Part shown: piece by piece, positions 24,346 through 33,488 of the stretch
Numbering within the stretch: the first letter of the stretch is position 1
How the letters are laid out: every line of letters begins with the position of its first letter
Origin: Oscillospiraceae bacterium
GTDB taxonomy: Bacteria; Bacillota; Clostridia; Oscillospirales; Oscillospiraceae
Direction: 5' to 3'
NCBI GenBank assembly: GCA_017445385.1
Contig: JAFSUG010000003.1
Span: 1 to 64,000 of the forward strand
Length of the DNA: 64,000 nucleotides
Translations under genes and position numbers: made by a program
Notes under the pieces: model-generated
Told to the model about the DNA's origin: nothing
Seen by the model: the letters and a program-made list of their open reading frames with translations, nothing else
Database searches by the model: none

Positions 24346-25460
24346 TTTATCTCGATAACGCGGCAACTTCGTTTTTGAAACCGCCTGCGGTGGAGCGCGC
24401 GGTGCTTCGGGCAATGCGCAGGTGCGCTTCGCCCGGGCGCGGCGGCTACGAAGCAGCGATGGAAGCGGCTGACCGCGTTTTTGAATGCCGCGCGCTTGCA
24501 TCGGAGCTGTTCGATTGCGATGCGGAAAACGTTGTTTTCACAAGCAATGCCACCCACGCGCTGAATCTTGCGATCAAAACGCTTGTAAAACCGGGCGGCA
24601 AAGCCGTTATTTCCGGTTTTGAGCATAATGCGGTCGTCCGTCCGCTCCATGCGCTCGGCGCGGAGGTGACCGTTGCCGGCAGAAAACTGTTTGATCCGGC
24701 GGATACAATCGCTTCGTTTGATCGCGCGATCACGCCGGAGACCGACGCCGTTATCTGCACGCACGTTTCAAACGTCTTTGGCTACTGCCTGCCTGTGGAA
24801 GAGATTGCGGCGCTCTGCTGGCAGCGCGGCGTTCCGTTTATTCTTGATGCGTCGCAGTCGGCAGGCGTTTTGCCCGTTTCGCTCCGCGCGCTCGGCGCGT
24901 CGTTTGCTGCAATGCCGGGGCATAAGGGGCTCTATGGACCGCAGGGAACGGGACTGCTGCTCTGCGGCAGAATCCCAAAGCCGCTCATGGAGGGTGGCAC
25001 AGGCAGCTTATCGCGCCTTGCGGAAATGCCGGACTTCCTACCGGATCGCGCCGAAGCCGGCACGCAGAACGTTGCAGGGATCTGCGGCCTCGCCGCCGGT
25101 ATGCGCTTTGTGAAAAGCGTTGGCATAGAGCGTATCTTGGCGCATGAAAAGAAAATCTGCGCCATGCTTGCGTCCGCAATAGAAGATACCGAAGCCAAAG
25201 TCTATACGGGCGAAAATCAATGCGGCGTTCTCTCCATTGCCGTTCCCGGCGACTGCGAAGATTTTGCGCAAACGCTCGCAGAAAACGGAATTGCCGTTCG
25301 CGCAGGGCTGCACTGCGCGCCGCTGGCGCATGAAAGCGCCGGAACGATCGACTGCGGAACGATTCGCTTCAGTCCTTCCGCGCTGACTTCGCTGCGCGAT
25401 GGGGAAGCGGCAGCGCGAACGATCCGCAGCGTTGCGAAAAAAATCGCTTCCGAAGGCTGA
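24342..25460 (+). CDS. class V aminotransferase, cysteine desulfurase family
   Basis: PLP enzyme of the NifS/SufS fold, 372 residues. It shows the opening YLDNAATSF, HNAVVRP with the PLP-stacking His, DASQSAGVLP, the PLP lysine K195 in PGHKGLYGPQG, and an active-site Cys C325 in RAGLHCAPLAH. This matches a subgroup that is usually called cysteine desulfurase family protein and is linked to DUF3343. It probably takes sulfur (or selenium from selenocysteine) and hands it to the 80-residue partner. No SufU, IscU or selD is nearby, so a general Fe-S role is less likely. Confidence 0.85.
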   Translation: MIYLDNAATSFLKPPAVERAVLRAMRRCASPGRGGYEAAMEAADRVFECRALASELFDCDAENVVFTSNATHALNLAIKTLVKPGGKAVISGFEHNAVVRPLHALGAEVTVAGRKLFDPADTIASFDRAITPETDAVICTHVSNVFGYCLPVEEIAALCWQRGVPFILDASQSAGVLPVSLRALGASFAAMPGHKGLYGPQGTGLLLCGRIPKPLMEGGTGSLSRLAEMPDFLPDRAEAGTQNVAGICGLAAGMRFVKSVGIERILAHEKKICAMLASAIEDTEAKVYTGENQCGVLSIAVPGDCEDFAQTLAENGIAVRAGLHCAPLAHESAGTIDCGTIRFSPSALTSLRDGEAAARTIRSVAKKIASEG

Positions 25461-25476
25461 AAAAATGCCTCCGGCG

Positions 25477-25552
25477 CTTGCCAAGATGCGGCAAATCCGC
25501 TATAATGTATACAACTATAATCATTTTACGCGGATTTGCCGTATCGGGCAAG
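25477..25552 (+). promoter_or_regulatory. cdaA promoter inside a long inverted repeat
   Basis: TTGCCA (25478-25483) and TATAAT (25501-25506), 17-base spacing. The -10 is flanked by a perfect 12-bp inverted repeat, CGGCAAATCCGC (25489-25500) and GCGGATTTGCCG (25530-25541); outer CTTGCC/GGCAAG sequences extend it to about 25477-25552. Confidence 0.75.
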
Positions 25553-25576
25553 AAAACCGCATGAAGGAGGGCCGGC

Positions 25577-26452
25577 ATGCAGACGCTCAGAGAGCTTTTT
25601 CAGGTCATCGAATATTCCCTGCCGAACATCCGGCTGATGGACGTTTTGGATATCCTTGTTGTCACGTTCGTCATTTATAAGCTGATCGGCGCGATTCGCG
25701 GGACAAGCGCTTGGCGCGTTGTAAAAGGCATCGTGCTGCTGCTTGTGGCAACCGCCGTAACGACCGTGCTGCAGCTCAATACGGTCAATTTCCTTCTCTC
25801 CAGAGTCTTGGAGCTGGGCTTCGTTGCGCTGGTGATCGTGTTCCAGCCGGAGCTTCGCCGCGCGCTGGAGCGCGTCGGCAGCCGCCGCTTCGGCGGACTG
25901 TTCAGCATCCAGACGGAGCGATCGGAAATGGAAACCGCTATCGAGCAAACGGTCAACGCCTGCGAGATCCTTTCGCAGGAGAAAACCGGTGCACTGATCG
26001 TTTTTGAGCGCACAACGCAGCTCGGCGACTATTTCAAAACCGGAACGCTGCTTGATGCGCAGCTTTCTGCGCAGCTTTTGCGCAGCGTGTTTTTCCCGAA
26101 AACCGCCCTGCACGACGGCGCCGTGATCGTGCGCCAGGGCAGAGTCGCCGCGGCAGGCTGCGTCCTTCCGCTTACGGAAAATACCCATCTGAGCAGCGAC
26201 CTTGGCACGCGCCATCGCGCCGGCATCGGCATGAGCGAAGTTTCCGATGCAGTCGTTGTGATCGTTTCGGAGGAAACGGGCGCGATCTCCGTTGCGATCG
26301 GCGGAATGCTCAAACGCCATCTTGCGCCGCGCATGCTTGAGCAGCTTCTTCGAAACGAGCTGCTGAGCGATGAAGCCGCGCAGGACGATACGTGGACAAG
26401 CAAGCTCCGCAGATTCTTCAGCGCAGGAGGGAACCGCAATGCAGAAACGTAA
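25577..26452 (+). CDS. cdaA: diadenylate cyclase CdaA
   Basis: Makes cyclic di-AMP from two ATP at the membrane. 291 residues: three N-terminal membrane helices (about 22-90), then the DAC domain with DGA (180-182, in LHDGAVI) and RHR (212-214, in GTRHRAG). The ATG at 25577 follows AAGGAGG. The gene starts a long co-directional cluster and overlaps its regulator cdaR by 14 bases; in the usual Firmicutes operon glmM comes third, but here yicC follows. The C-terminal tail after about 265 is variable in the family. Confidence 0.97.
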   Translation: MQTLRELFQVIEYSLPNIRLMDVLDILVVTFVIYKLIGAIRGTSAWRVVKGIVLLLVATAVTTVLQLNTVNFLLSRVLELGFVALVIVFQPELRRALERVGSRRFGGLFSIQTERSEMETAIEQTVNACEILSQEKTGALIVFERTTQLGDYFKTGTLLDAQLSAQLLRSVFFPKTALHDGAVIVRQGRVAAAGCVLPLTENTHLSSDLGTRHRAGIGMSEVSDAVVVIVSEETGAISVAIGGMLKRHLAPRMLEQLLRNELLSDEAAQDDTWTSKLRRFFSAGGNRNAET

Positions 26453-27656
26453 GATTCTCGATCTGATTATTGCGCTGCTCTGCGCGATATTGCTGTGGAT
26501 CTACGTGGTTACCGTCATTACGCCGGAGGACGACGTTACGATCTCCGATATTCCGATTACGTTCGTCGGTGAAAGCGAGCTTCGCAGCGAATACGGGCTG
26601 ACAATCGCGAACCGAACGGCTACGGCAGTTACGGTAAAATTCCACGGTTCGCGCGCCGCGCTGCGCCAGCTCGTTGCGGAAAAGAACAACATTATGGCAA
26701 CGCTCGACGTTACCGGCTATACAGCCGAGCGTGAATACTCCGCAACGTATACGGTCAAGCTGCCGTCCGCGCTGCAGGATAATTCGATCATCGTTACGGA
26801 TCGCTCCCCGAGAACGATCCAGTTCAGCGTGGAAAAGCTGATGATGAAGTCCATTCCCGTAAAGGGCGTGTTCGATGGCACGACTGCCGCCGGATTTACC
26901 GCCGGTGAACTTCGGTTCGATCAGGACCGCATCACGATCACCGGCCCTGCCGCCGAGGTGGAAGCGATCAGCTACGCGCAGGTTGTCGTTGGTGGAACGG
27001 ACGTTTCCGAGCTGATCGATATCCGCGAAAGCTATACGCTGATCGATTTGAACGGCAACGCCGTTTATTCGGAAAACATCACGTCCGATACGGCGGACAT
27101 CGGGGTACAGGTTCCGATTTGGGTGGATAAAACCGTACCGCTTACAATCTCGCTGACGCCCGGCGCCGGCGCGGATGAAAGCAATACAACGGTTGCGATC
27201 GCGCCGGAAACGTTCGTCCTCTCCGGCGAAACCGCCGCGCTGGACGCTGTGGAATCGATCGATCTCGGCATCCTTGATCTGTCACAGCTTCGCTCGGGCG
27301 ATACCGTGCAGATACCAGTTGAGCTGCCAGAAGGCGTTATTGCGCCGGAACAGACGCTTACCGCAAGCGTCACCGTTACGATTACCGGCCTTACAGAGCA
27401 GCAGGTAACGGTGCAAAGCATCAGCGTTACGGGACTTGCGCCCGGCATGAAGGCGGTGCTTGCCGACCAAACGCTTACAGTTACGCTCCGTGCGCCGGAA
27501 AGCGTTATGGCGTCGCAGGAGGAGCTAACGGCATCGGCAAGCGTGGACCTTTCCGAGTATACAACCGCCGGCTCCTATACCGTACCGGTTACAATCACAG
27601 CGCCGGATGGGATCGGCGCGGTCGGCTCGTATGAAATTACGGTAGAACTGGATTAA
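26439..27656 (+). CDS. cdaR: CdaA regulator CdaR (YbbR domains)
   Basis: Membrane-anchored regulator of CdaA. The start is the ATG at 26439 (GGAGG upstream), inside the cdaA end. 405 residues: one N-terminal membrane helix (about 7-27), then an extracytoplasmic part with a series of YbbR-like beta domains (repeating blocks such as PITFVGESELRSEYGLT, IPVKGVFDGTTAAGFTAGEL and ITGLAPGMKAVL). It interacts with CdaA at the membrane in related bacteria. The overlap with cdaA indicates translational coupling and a fixed ratio. Confidence 0.92.
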   Translation: MQKRKILDLIIALLCAILLWIYVVTVITPEDDVTISDIPITFVGESELRSEYGLTIANRTATAVTVKFHGSRAALRQLVAEKNNIMATLDVTGYTAEREYSATYTVKLPSALQDNSIIVTDRSPRTIQFSVEKLMMKSIPVKGVFDGTTAAGFTAGELRFDQDRITITGPAAEVEAISYAQVVVGGTDVSELIDIRESYTLIDLNGNAVYSENITSDTADIGVQVPIWVDKTVPLTISLTPGAGADESNTTVAIAPETFVLSGETAALDAVESIDLGILDLSQLRSGDTVQIPVELPEGVIAPEQTLTASVTVTITGLTEQQVTVQSISVTGLAPGMKAVLADQTLTVTLRAPESVMASQEELTASASVDLSEYTTAGSYTVPVTITAPDGIGAVGSYEITVELD

Positions 27657-27673
27657 AGAAAAGAGGAACAGCA

Positions 27674-28552
27674 TTGATTCGAAGCATGACGGGCTACGGC
27701 AGCGCAACCGAAACGCACGGAGCCCTTGAAATCACAGCGGAAATCCGCTCGGTCAACAATCGCTTTCTGGATTGCGCCGTGAAACTGCCGCGCGCGTATG
27801 CGTTTGCGGAAGAGCCGCTCAAACGGCTCGTGAAGCAGTATGTAACGCGCGGCAAGGTAGACGTTTTCATTTCGGTTCGGCAGATCGTGCCGCAGGAGGC
27901 AACGGTTACGCTCAACCGTCCGCTGTTGGAGGGATATCTTCGGGCGATGAAAACGATCATTGCGGAATATGACGTGCGCGATGATCTTTCGGCAGGTATG
28001 CTTGCGCGCATGCCGGACGTTTTGCAGACCGATCAGGCAAAGGAAGACGAGGAAGAAGTTCTCGCCGCGCTGCTCGCTACTGCGGAGTCCGCGCTGAAAG
28101 CCTATAACGAAATGCGCCAAACCGAGGGCAACGCGCTTGCGCAGGACCTGCTCGGCAAGGCGGATTATTTCGAAACCTTTGTGGAAAAAATCGAGCGTAG
28201 AAGTCCGGAAACGGTGGCGGCGTATCGTGAGCGGCTTCGCGCGAAGCTCATGGAAGTGCTGCAAAATACCGAGATCGATGAAGCCCGAATTCTCACCGAG
28301 GCGGCGATCTATGCCGATAAGGTTGCGGTGGATGAGGAAACCGTGCGCCTCAGAAGCCATCTCAAGCAGCTTCGGGAGATGCTGAAATCCGATGGCGTAA
28401 TTGGCAAAAAGCCGGATTTCCTACTGCAGGAAATGAACCGCGAAACGAATACGATCGGCTCGAAATGCGCCGATCTGGAACTGACAAATATCGTTGTGGA
28501 AATGAAAGCGGAGCTTGAAAAGATCCGCGAACAGATCCAAAACGTCGAATAG
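27674..28552 (+). CDS. YicC/YloC family endoribonuclease
   Basis: RNase-family protein of 292 residues. The start is taken as the TTG at 27674, giving the usual MIRSMTGYGSA opening; an in-frame ATG lies four codons later, but AGAGGA is better spaced for the TTG. The N-terminal YicC domain and the C-terminal DUF1732 block (LTEAAIYADKVAVDEETVRLRSHL, EMNRETNTIGSKC) are both present. In Firmicutes this gene sits just upstream of remA-gmk-rpoZ-priA, exactly as here. The exact RNA target is not known. Confidence 0.92.
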   Translation: MIRSMTGYGSATETHGALEITAEIRSVNNRFLDCAVKLPRAYAFAEEPLKRLVKQYVTRGKVDVFISVRQIVPQEATVTLNRPLLEGYLRAMKTIIAEYDVRDDLSAGMLARMPDVLQTDQAKEDEEEVLAALLATAESALKAYNEMRQTEGNALAQDLLGKADYFETFVEKIERRSPETVAAYRERLRAKLMEVLQNTEIDEARILTEAAIYADKVAVDEETVRLRSHLKQLREMLKSDGVIGKKPDFLLQEMNRETNTIGSKCADLELTNIVVEMKAELEKIREQIQNVE

Positions 28553-28561
28553 GAGCTGCAA

Positions 28562-28807
28562 ATGAAACTGATCCCAATCGGATGCGGCGGTATGGTTTCC
28601 GCCGACCGGCTGCTGGCGGTGCTTGCGCCGGACAGCGCGCCGGTCAAGCGCATGATCCAGGAGGCGCGCGACCGCGCTATGCTGATCGACGCAACCTACG
28701 GCAGGAAAACAAAATCCGTCCTCGTTATGGATACCGACCACGTCGTGCTTTCGGCGGTCAGCCCCGAAACGGTTACGGCGCGCAGCGAGGAGGAGGAGAC
28801 GGAATGA
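28562..28807 (+). CDS. remA: RemA family protein (DUF370)
   Basis: Small DNA-binding protein of 81 residues; RemA activates biofilm matrix genes in Bacillus subtilis. The conserved blocks [24 protein letters not shown] and [25 protein letters not shown] are present. A GGAGCTG ribosome binding site precedes the ATG, and the stop overlaps the gmk start by 4 bases. The acidic end (SEEEETE) is not part of the core. Its role in matrix control here is inferred from the family only. Confidence 0.92.
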   Translation: MKLIPIGCGGMVSADRLLAVLAPDSAPVKRMIQEARDRAMLIDATYGRKTKSVLVMDTDHVVLSAVSPETVTARSEEEETE

Positions 28808-29358
28808 GCGGAAAACTCTACGTGATTTCCGGACCTTCCGGCTGCGGAAAGAGCACCGTGATCCATGCGGTGATGGCGCGTTATCCGAATTTGCAATTCT
28901 CCGTTTCGGCAACAACGCGCCCGATCCGTCCCGGCGAAACGGACGGAAAGGACTATTTTTTCGTTACACGCGAGCAGTTTGATGCGATGCTCGAAAAAGA
29001 TGAGCTGCTGGAGCATGCCGAATACGTCGGCAACTGCTACGGAACGCCTGAAGCGCCGCTGCAATCGGCGCTGGATCGCGGGATCGACGTGCTGCTCGAT
29101 ATTGAGCCGCAAGGCGCGCTGCAGGTGCGAAAAAAGCGGCCGGATGCAACGCTGCTGTTTCTTGCGCCGCCCTCGATGGAGGTTCTGCGCGAAAGATTGG
29201 AAGGGCGCGGCGATACATCGCCGGAACTGATTGAAAAGCGCCTGAAGCAGGCGCACTGGGAATTGCAGCAGGCGGCGCACTACGACCATATCATTATCAA
29301 CGACAACGTGCAGTCAGCGGCGGAACAGATTCTCGCCATACTGACTGATCGTACATAA
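28804..29358 (+). CDS. gmk: guanylate kinase
   Basis: Phosphorylates GMP to GDP. The start is the ATG at 28804, which overlaps the remA stop (ATGA), giving 184 residues. Walker [10 protein letters not shown] (9-17), the GMP-binding [11 protein letters not shown] and YGTP blocks, and [10 protein letters not shown] are all present. It is translationally coupled to remA and is followed by rpoZ 13 bases later, a conserved gene order linking GTP supply with transcription. Confidence 0.97.
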   Translation: MSGKLYVISGPSGCGKSTVIHAVMARYPNLQFSVSATTRPIRPGETDGKDYFFVTREQFDAMLEKDELLEHAEYVGNCYGTPEAPLQSALDRGIDVLLDIEPQGALQVRKKRPDATLLFLAPPSMEVLRERLEGRGDTSPELIEKRLKQAHWELQQAAHYDHIIINDNVQSAAEQILAILTDRT

Positions 29359-29371
29359 GGAGGAACTCAAT

Positions 29372-29578
29372 ATGCTTTACCCACCCATCACAAAAATGCT
29401 GAAATACGCAGACAGCCGCTACCTTTTGGTAAATTTGGTTGCGCGCCGTGCGCGCCAGCTTTCCATTGAATCGGAAATGACCGGCGAACCGCTGACGGAA
29501 AAGCCTGTTACGATTGCGATCAACGAGGTTGCAAACGGCGAGCTTTCCGCGGTTATGAAGGACTGCTATCGGAAGTAA
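29372..29578 (+). CDS. rpoZ: RNA polymerase omega subunit
   Basis: Small RNA polymerase subunit that helps beta-prime fold. 68 residues with the core DSRYLLVNLVARRARQL and the Lys/Pro turn before AINEVANGEL. The AAGGAGG ribosome binding site is 10 bases before the ATG. It is at the usual position after gmk. A terminator-like hairpin follows at 29589-29611. Confidence 0.93.
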   Translation: MLYPPITKMLKYADSRYLLVNLVARRARQLSIESEMTGEPLTEKPVTIAINEVANGELSAVMKDCYRK

Positions 29579-29588
29579 ACCCCGGCAA

Positions 29589-29625
29589 GGCGTAAGCAAT
29601 GCGCTTACGCCTTTGGGTCTTTTTA
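29589..29625 (+). terminator. attenuator-like hairpin between rpoZ and priA
   Basis: GGCGTAAGC (29589-29597) pairs with GCTTACGCC (29603-29611), followed by TTTGGGTCTTTTT. The T-tract is interrupted, so some readthrough into priA is likely. Confidence 0.6.
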
Positions 29626-29637
29626 GGAGGGATGGGC

Positions 29638-32070
29638 ATGATCGCGAAAATTGCAGTCAGCGCGGCGGTATATGCGATTGATAAGCCCTATTCCTATACC
29701 GTTCCGAAATCGCTGCAGGCGCTGCCCGGTCAGCGCGTACTCGTGCCGTTCGGGCGCGGAAACCGCAAAGCGGAGGGGATCATTCTCTCGGTGGAGCAGG
29801 GAAGCGATGCAGACCTCAAGCCGATCGACCGTATTCTGGACGAACAGCCGGTTTTAACCGAAACGGCGCTCCGTATGGCGGCGTTTTTGCGAAAGCGTTA
29901 TTTCTGCACGTTTTTTGATGCTGCGAAGGCGATCCTGCCGGCAGGCCTTTGGTTTGCCGCAAAAGATCGCTATACGATCACGGAGGAAGGCGGCAGCTAC
30001 GAAACGGCTGCAAAGCGGAACCCGGAAGCGGTGGCGCTGATGCGGCAGATCGAAGCGCTCGGCGGCGCGGCGGACTACAGCGCGCTGAAGGAAGCGAACC
30101 CCGATGAGGGCGCGCTGCAGGATGCGCTTCGCTATCTCGTGAAAAAAGGGCTGCTCGCCGCGCAGACGGATCTGCTGCGCCGCGTAAAGGATCAAACCGA
30201 GCGGATCGCAACGCTTGCAGTTGAGCCGGAAGCTGCGCTCGAAGCGGCGGAGCAGAAATCGCATTCCGCGCCGGTTCAGGCGGAGGTTTTGCGGCTGCTT
30301 GCTTCCATCGGAAGCGCCGGCGCAAAGGAGATCTGCTATTTTACGGGCGCAACGTCCGCAACGCTGCGCGCGCTGGAAAAGCAGGGGATGCTTTCAATCA
30401 GCGTACAGGAGCGTCTGCGCCGCGTTGAGATCACGGCGGTTGAGCCGGCGGAGCCGCCAACGCTTACCGATGCGCAAAACGCGGTGTTTGCCGCGCTTGC
30501 CGATCAGGTCACGCGCGGCGATCGAAAGCCTGCGCTGCTCTACGGCGTAACGGGCAGCGGTAAAACGGCGGTATATATCCGCCTTATTGCGCATTGCCTT
30601 TCGCTCGGAAAGAGCGCAATGCTGCTCGTTCCGGAAATCGCGCTCACGCCGCAGCTTATGCGGCAGATGGCGGCGCAGTTCGGCGAGGAAGTTGCGATTT
30701 TACATAGCGCGCTCCGCCTCGGCGAGCGGTATGATGAATGGAAGCGCATCCGCGATGGAAAGGCGCGCGTTGTAATCGGAACGCGCTCGGCGGTGTTTGC
30801 GCCGCTGCAAAATCCGGGGCTTTTGATTCTGGATGAGGAGCAGGAGCATACCTATAAATCCGAAAATAATCCGCGATACCACGCGAGAGAGGTTGCCATC
30901 TGGCGCGGCGCGCATGAGGGCGCGCTCGTGCTGCTCGGCTCGGCAACGCCCTCGATTGAAAGTATGTATCGCGCGAAAAACGGGGATTATTCCCTGTATA
31001 CAATGCCAAACCGCTACAATGGCAAAGCGCTGCCCAATGCGGAGATTGCAGACCTCCGCGCGGAGCTGCGCGCCGGCAACGGCGGCATGATCAGCTCGCT
31101 TTTGCGCAAACGTCTGCATAACTGCCGTGAAAACGGCGAACAGGCGATCCTGTTTCTCAACCGCCGCGGCAACAGCCGCTACGTTGTGTGCGTGGAATGC
31201 GGCGAAGTGCCGCAGTGTCCGCGCTGCAGCGTCAGCCTGACGTACCACAGCGCAAACGGGCGGCTCATGTGCCATTACTGCGGCTATTCGCAGCCGAACC
31301 TGAAACGCTGCCCGGAATGTGGCGGACCGCTGAAGCCGATTGGCGCAGGGACGCAAAAGGTGGAACAGGAGCTGCATGAAAAGCTGCCGGATACGGAAAT
31401 CTTACGCATGGACGCCGATACCGTATCCGCAACGAATACGCATGAGATGATCCTTGACCGTTTCCGCAAGGAGAAGATTCCTGTTCTGCTCGGTACGCAG
31501 ATGGTTGCAAAGGGTTTGGACTTTCCGAACGTAACGCTCGTTGGCGTTCTCGATGCCGATCTCACGCTCTATGCCGATCATTTCCGTGCCGCGGAGGTTA
31601 CGTTTTCGCAGATTGCGCAGGTTATCGGCAGAGCAGGGCGCGGCAGCCGCGATGGCACGGCGCTGATCCAAACCATGACGCCGGAGCATACCGTAATCAA
31701 GCTTGCGGCGGCGCAGGATTACGACAGCTTTTACGAGCAGGAGATCGCGCTGCGCGAAGCGCGCAATCTGCCGCCGTTTTCGGAGATTTTGCAGGTGCGC
31801 TTTTCCGGCGCAAGCGAAGCGCGCGTTGCGTCTGCTGCGGCAGCGTTCCGCCGCGGCTTTTGCGCCAATCTCAAATCGGAAAACGCGGTGCTTGGACCTG
31901 TGCCTGCGCCGATTCCGCGCGTGAACGACCGATTTTTGTATCGGCTCACGATTTTTAACCAAGGCGATCCGTCCGTGCGCGAGCTGCTTACGGCGATGCT
32001 GCGCGGATTTGCAAAAGAGAAACAATTTCGGGGCGTCAGCGCGTATGCCGACGTGAATCCCTACGAATGA
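29638..32070 (+). CDS. priA: primosomal protein N' (PriA helicase)
   Basis: Replication-restart helicase that reloads the replisome at stalled forks. Two ATGs are possible; I choose 29638 because AGGAGG is 7 bases before it, while the one at 29632 is only one base from it. The 810 residues include the N-terminal DNA-binding domain, Walker A GVTGSGKT, DEEQEH, a zinc-binding insert with eight cysteines (CVECGEVPQCPRC and CHYCGY..CPECGG) and the motif-VI block QVIGRAGRGSRDG. The family length is normal. Confidence 0.95.
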   Translation: MIAKIAVSAAVYAIDKPYSYTVPKSLQALPGQRVLVPFGRGNRKAEGIILSVEQGSDADLKPIDRILDEQPVLTETALRMAAFLRKRYFCTFFDAAKAILPAGLWFAAKDRYTITEEGGSYETAAKRNPEAVALMRQIEALGGAADYSALKEANPDEGALQDALRYLVKKGLLAAQTDLLRRVKDQTERIATLAVEPEAALEAAEQKSHSAPVQAEVLRLLASIGSAGAKEICYFTGATSATLRALEKQGMLSISVQERLRRVEITAVEPAEPPTLTDAQNAVFAALADQVTRGDRKPALLYGVTGSGKTAVYIRLIAHCLSLGKSAMLLVPEIALTPQLMRQMAAQFGEEVAILHSALRLGERYDEWKRIRDGKARVVIGTRSAVFAPLQNPGLLILDEEQEHTYKSENNPRYHAREVAIWRGAHEGALVLLGSATPSIESMYRAKNGDYSLYTMPNRYNGKALPNAEIADLRAELRAGNGGMISSLLRKRLHNCRENGEQAILFLNRRGNSRYVVCVECGEVPQCPRCSVSLTYHSANGRLMCHYCGYSQPNLKRCPECGGPLKPIGAGTQKVEQELHEKLPDTEILRMDADTVSATNTHEMILDRFRKEKIPVLLGTQMVAKGLDFPNVTLVGVLDADLTLYADHFRAAEVTFSQIAQVIGRAGRGSRDGTALIQTMTPEHTVIKLAAAQDYDSFYEQEIALREARNLPPFSEILQVRFSGASEARVASAAAAFRRGFCANLKSENAVLGPVPAPIPRVNDRFLYRLTIFNQGDPSVRELLTAMLRGFAKEKQFRGVSAYADVNPYE

Positions 32071-32079
32071 GGAATGAAA

Positions 32080-32574
32080 ATGGCTCTTAGAAAAATAGTA
32101 ACGGTCGGAGATCCGATCTTAACGAAGAAATGCCGTCCGGTTGTGCGGTTCGATGAAAAGCTCCATACGCTGCTGGACGATATGGCGGATACGCTGCTGG
32201 AGGCAAACGGCGTAGGGCTTGCCGCGCCGCAGGTTGGCATTCTGCGCCGCGTTGTTATCATCGATACCGGCGAGGAAAACGGCATCGTTGAGCTGATCAA
32301 CCCGAAGCTCATCGAAACCGATGGCGAGCAGACCGGCTGCGAAGGCTGCCTGAGCGTGCCGGGCGAATACGGCATCGTCACACGCCCGATGACGGCGAAA
32401 GTCGAGGCGCAGGATCGCTACGGCGATTGGTTCGAAATGGAGGGCGAAGAGCTGATGGCGCGCGCCATTTGCCATGAGCTTGATCATCTCGACGGTCATA
32501 TCTATACGGAGATTGCCGAGCGGATGCTCACGCCGGAAGAACTGGATAAAATTGCGGCAGGGGACGAAGAATGA
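32080..32574 (+). CDS. def: peptide deformylase
   Basis: Removes the formyl group from nascent proteins. I place the start at the second ATG (32080, MALRKIVTVGDP), since GAGG is 8 bases before it and only 2 bases before the first ATG (32074). 164 residues with the three active-site motifs GVGLAAPQVG, EGCLSVPG and HELDH. It overlaps fmt by 4 bases, so the two formyl-cycle enzymes are coupled. Confidence 0.96.
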   Translation: MALRKIVTVGDPILTKKCRPVVRFDEKLHTLLDDMADTLLEANGVGLAAPQVGILRRVVIIDTGEENGIVELINPKLIETDGEQTGCEGCLSVPGEYGIVTRPMTAKVEAQDRYGDWFEMEGEELMARAICHELDHLDGHIYTEIAERMLTPEELDKIAAGDEE

Positions 32575-33488
32575 GAATTGTATTTATGGGAACGCCGGAG
32601 ATCGCGCGCCTTTGTTTAGAGCGAATCGTTCGCGCAGGGCATGAAATCGTCGGTGTTTATACAAAACCGGATATGCCGAAAAACCGTGGCATGAAGCTGA
32701 TGCAGTCGGAAGTGAAGCAGTATGCCGTTTCCGAATCGCTGCCCGTTTTCCAGCCAACGACATTCCGCGATGAGGCGGTTGTCAAAGAGCTTTCCGCGCT
32801 TGCGCCGGAGCTGATCGTCGTTGTGGCGTATGGAAAGATCCTGCCGCAGTCGGTATTGGATATTCCGAAATTCGGCTGCATCAATATGCACGCAAGCGTG
32901 CTGCCGAAGCTGCGCGGCGCAGGGCCGGTGCAGTGGGCGATTCTCAATCATTTTACCGAAACCGGCGTAACCGCGATGTATCTTTCCGCCGGCATGGACG
33001 AGGGCGACATCATCTCGGTAGAAAAAACGGCGATTGATCCCGAAGAAACGGCGGAGGAGCTGCTTACAAGGCTTTCCGAAATCGCGGCGAACCTCAGCGT
33101 CCGCACGATCGAAGCAATCGCAAACGGCACCGCAACGCGCACGCCGCAAAACGCTGATGAGGCAACCTACGCTCCGATGCTGACAAAAGACCTTTGCCCA
33201 ATCGACTGGATGAAGCCTGCATCATTCGTGCGCGACCAAGTGCGCGGACTCAATCCATGGCCGGTTGCAACGGCGGAGCTTGCCGGAACGCGCTTCAAAA
33301 TCTACAGCGTGCAGCCGACCGACCATAAAACCGATGCTGCGCCGGGAACGATCCTCCAACTGACGAAGCAGGGCTTGGAAGTCGCCTGCGGCATGGGCGA
33401 AAGCGTTATCGTAATGCAGCTGCAAGCCGAGGGCGGCAAGCGCATGGCTGCGCCGGATTACTTCCGCGGACATCCGCTGACGCTGTGA
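32571..33488 (+). CDS. fmt: methionyl-tRNA formyltransferase
   Basis: Formylates initiator Met-tRNA using 10-formyl-THF. 305 residues: MGTPEIA opening, VVAYGKILPQSVLD, the catalytic NMHASVLPKLRGAGPVQWAI with the active-site Asn and His, and the C-terminal tRNA-binding domain (NPWPVATAEL). The ATG overlaps the def stop and the fmt stop overlaps the rsmB start (GTG at 33485), so def-fmt-rsmB-rlmN are all linked by 4-base overlaps. Confidence 0.97.
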   Translation: MRIVFMGTPEIARLCLERIVRAGHEIVGVYTKPDMPKNRGMKLMQSEVKQYAVSESLPVFQPTTFRDEAVVKELSALAPELIVVVAYGKILPQSVLDIPKFGCINMHASVLPKLRGAGPVQWAILNHFTETGVTAMYLSAGMDEGDIISVEKTAIDPEETAEELLTRLSEIAANLSVRTIEAIANGTATRTPQNADEATYAPMLTKDLCPIDWMKPASFVRDQVRGLNPWPVATAELAGTRFKIYSVQPTDHKTDAAPGTILQLTKQGLEVACGMGESVIVMQLQAEGGKRMAAPDYFRGHPLTL

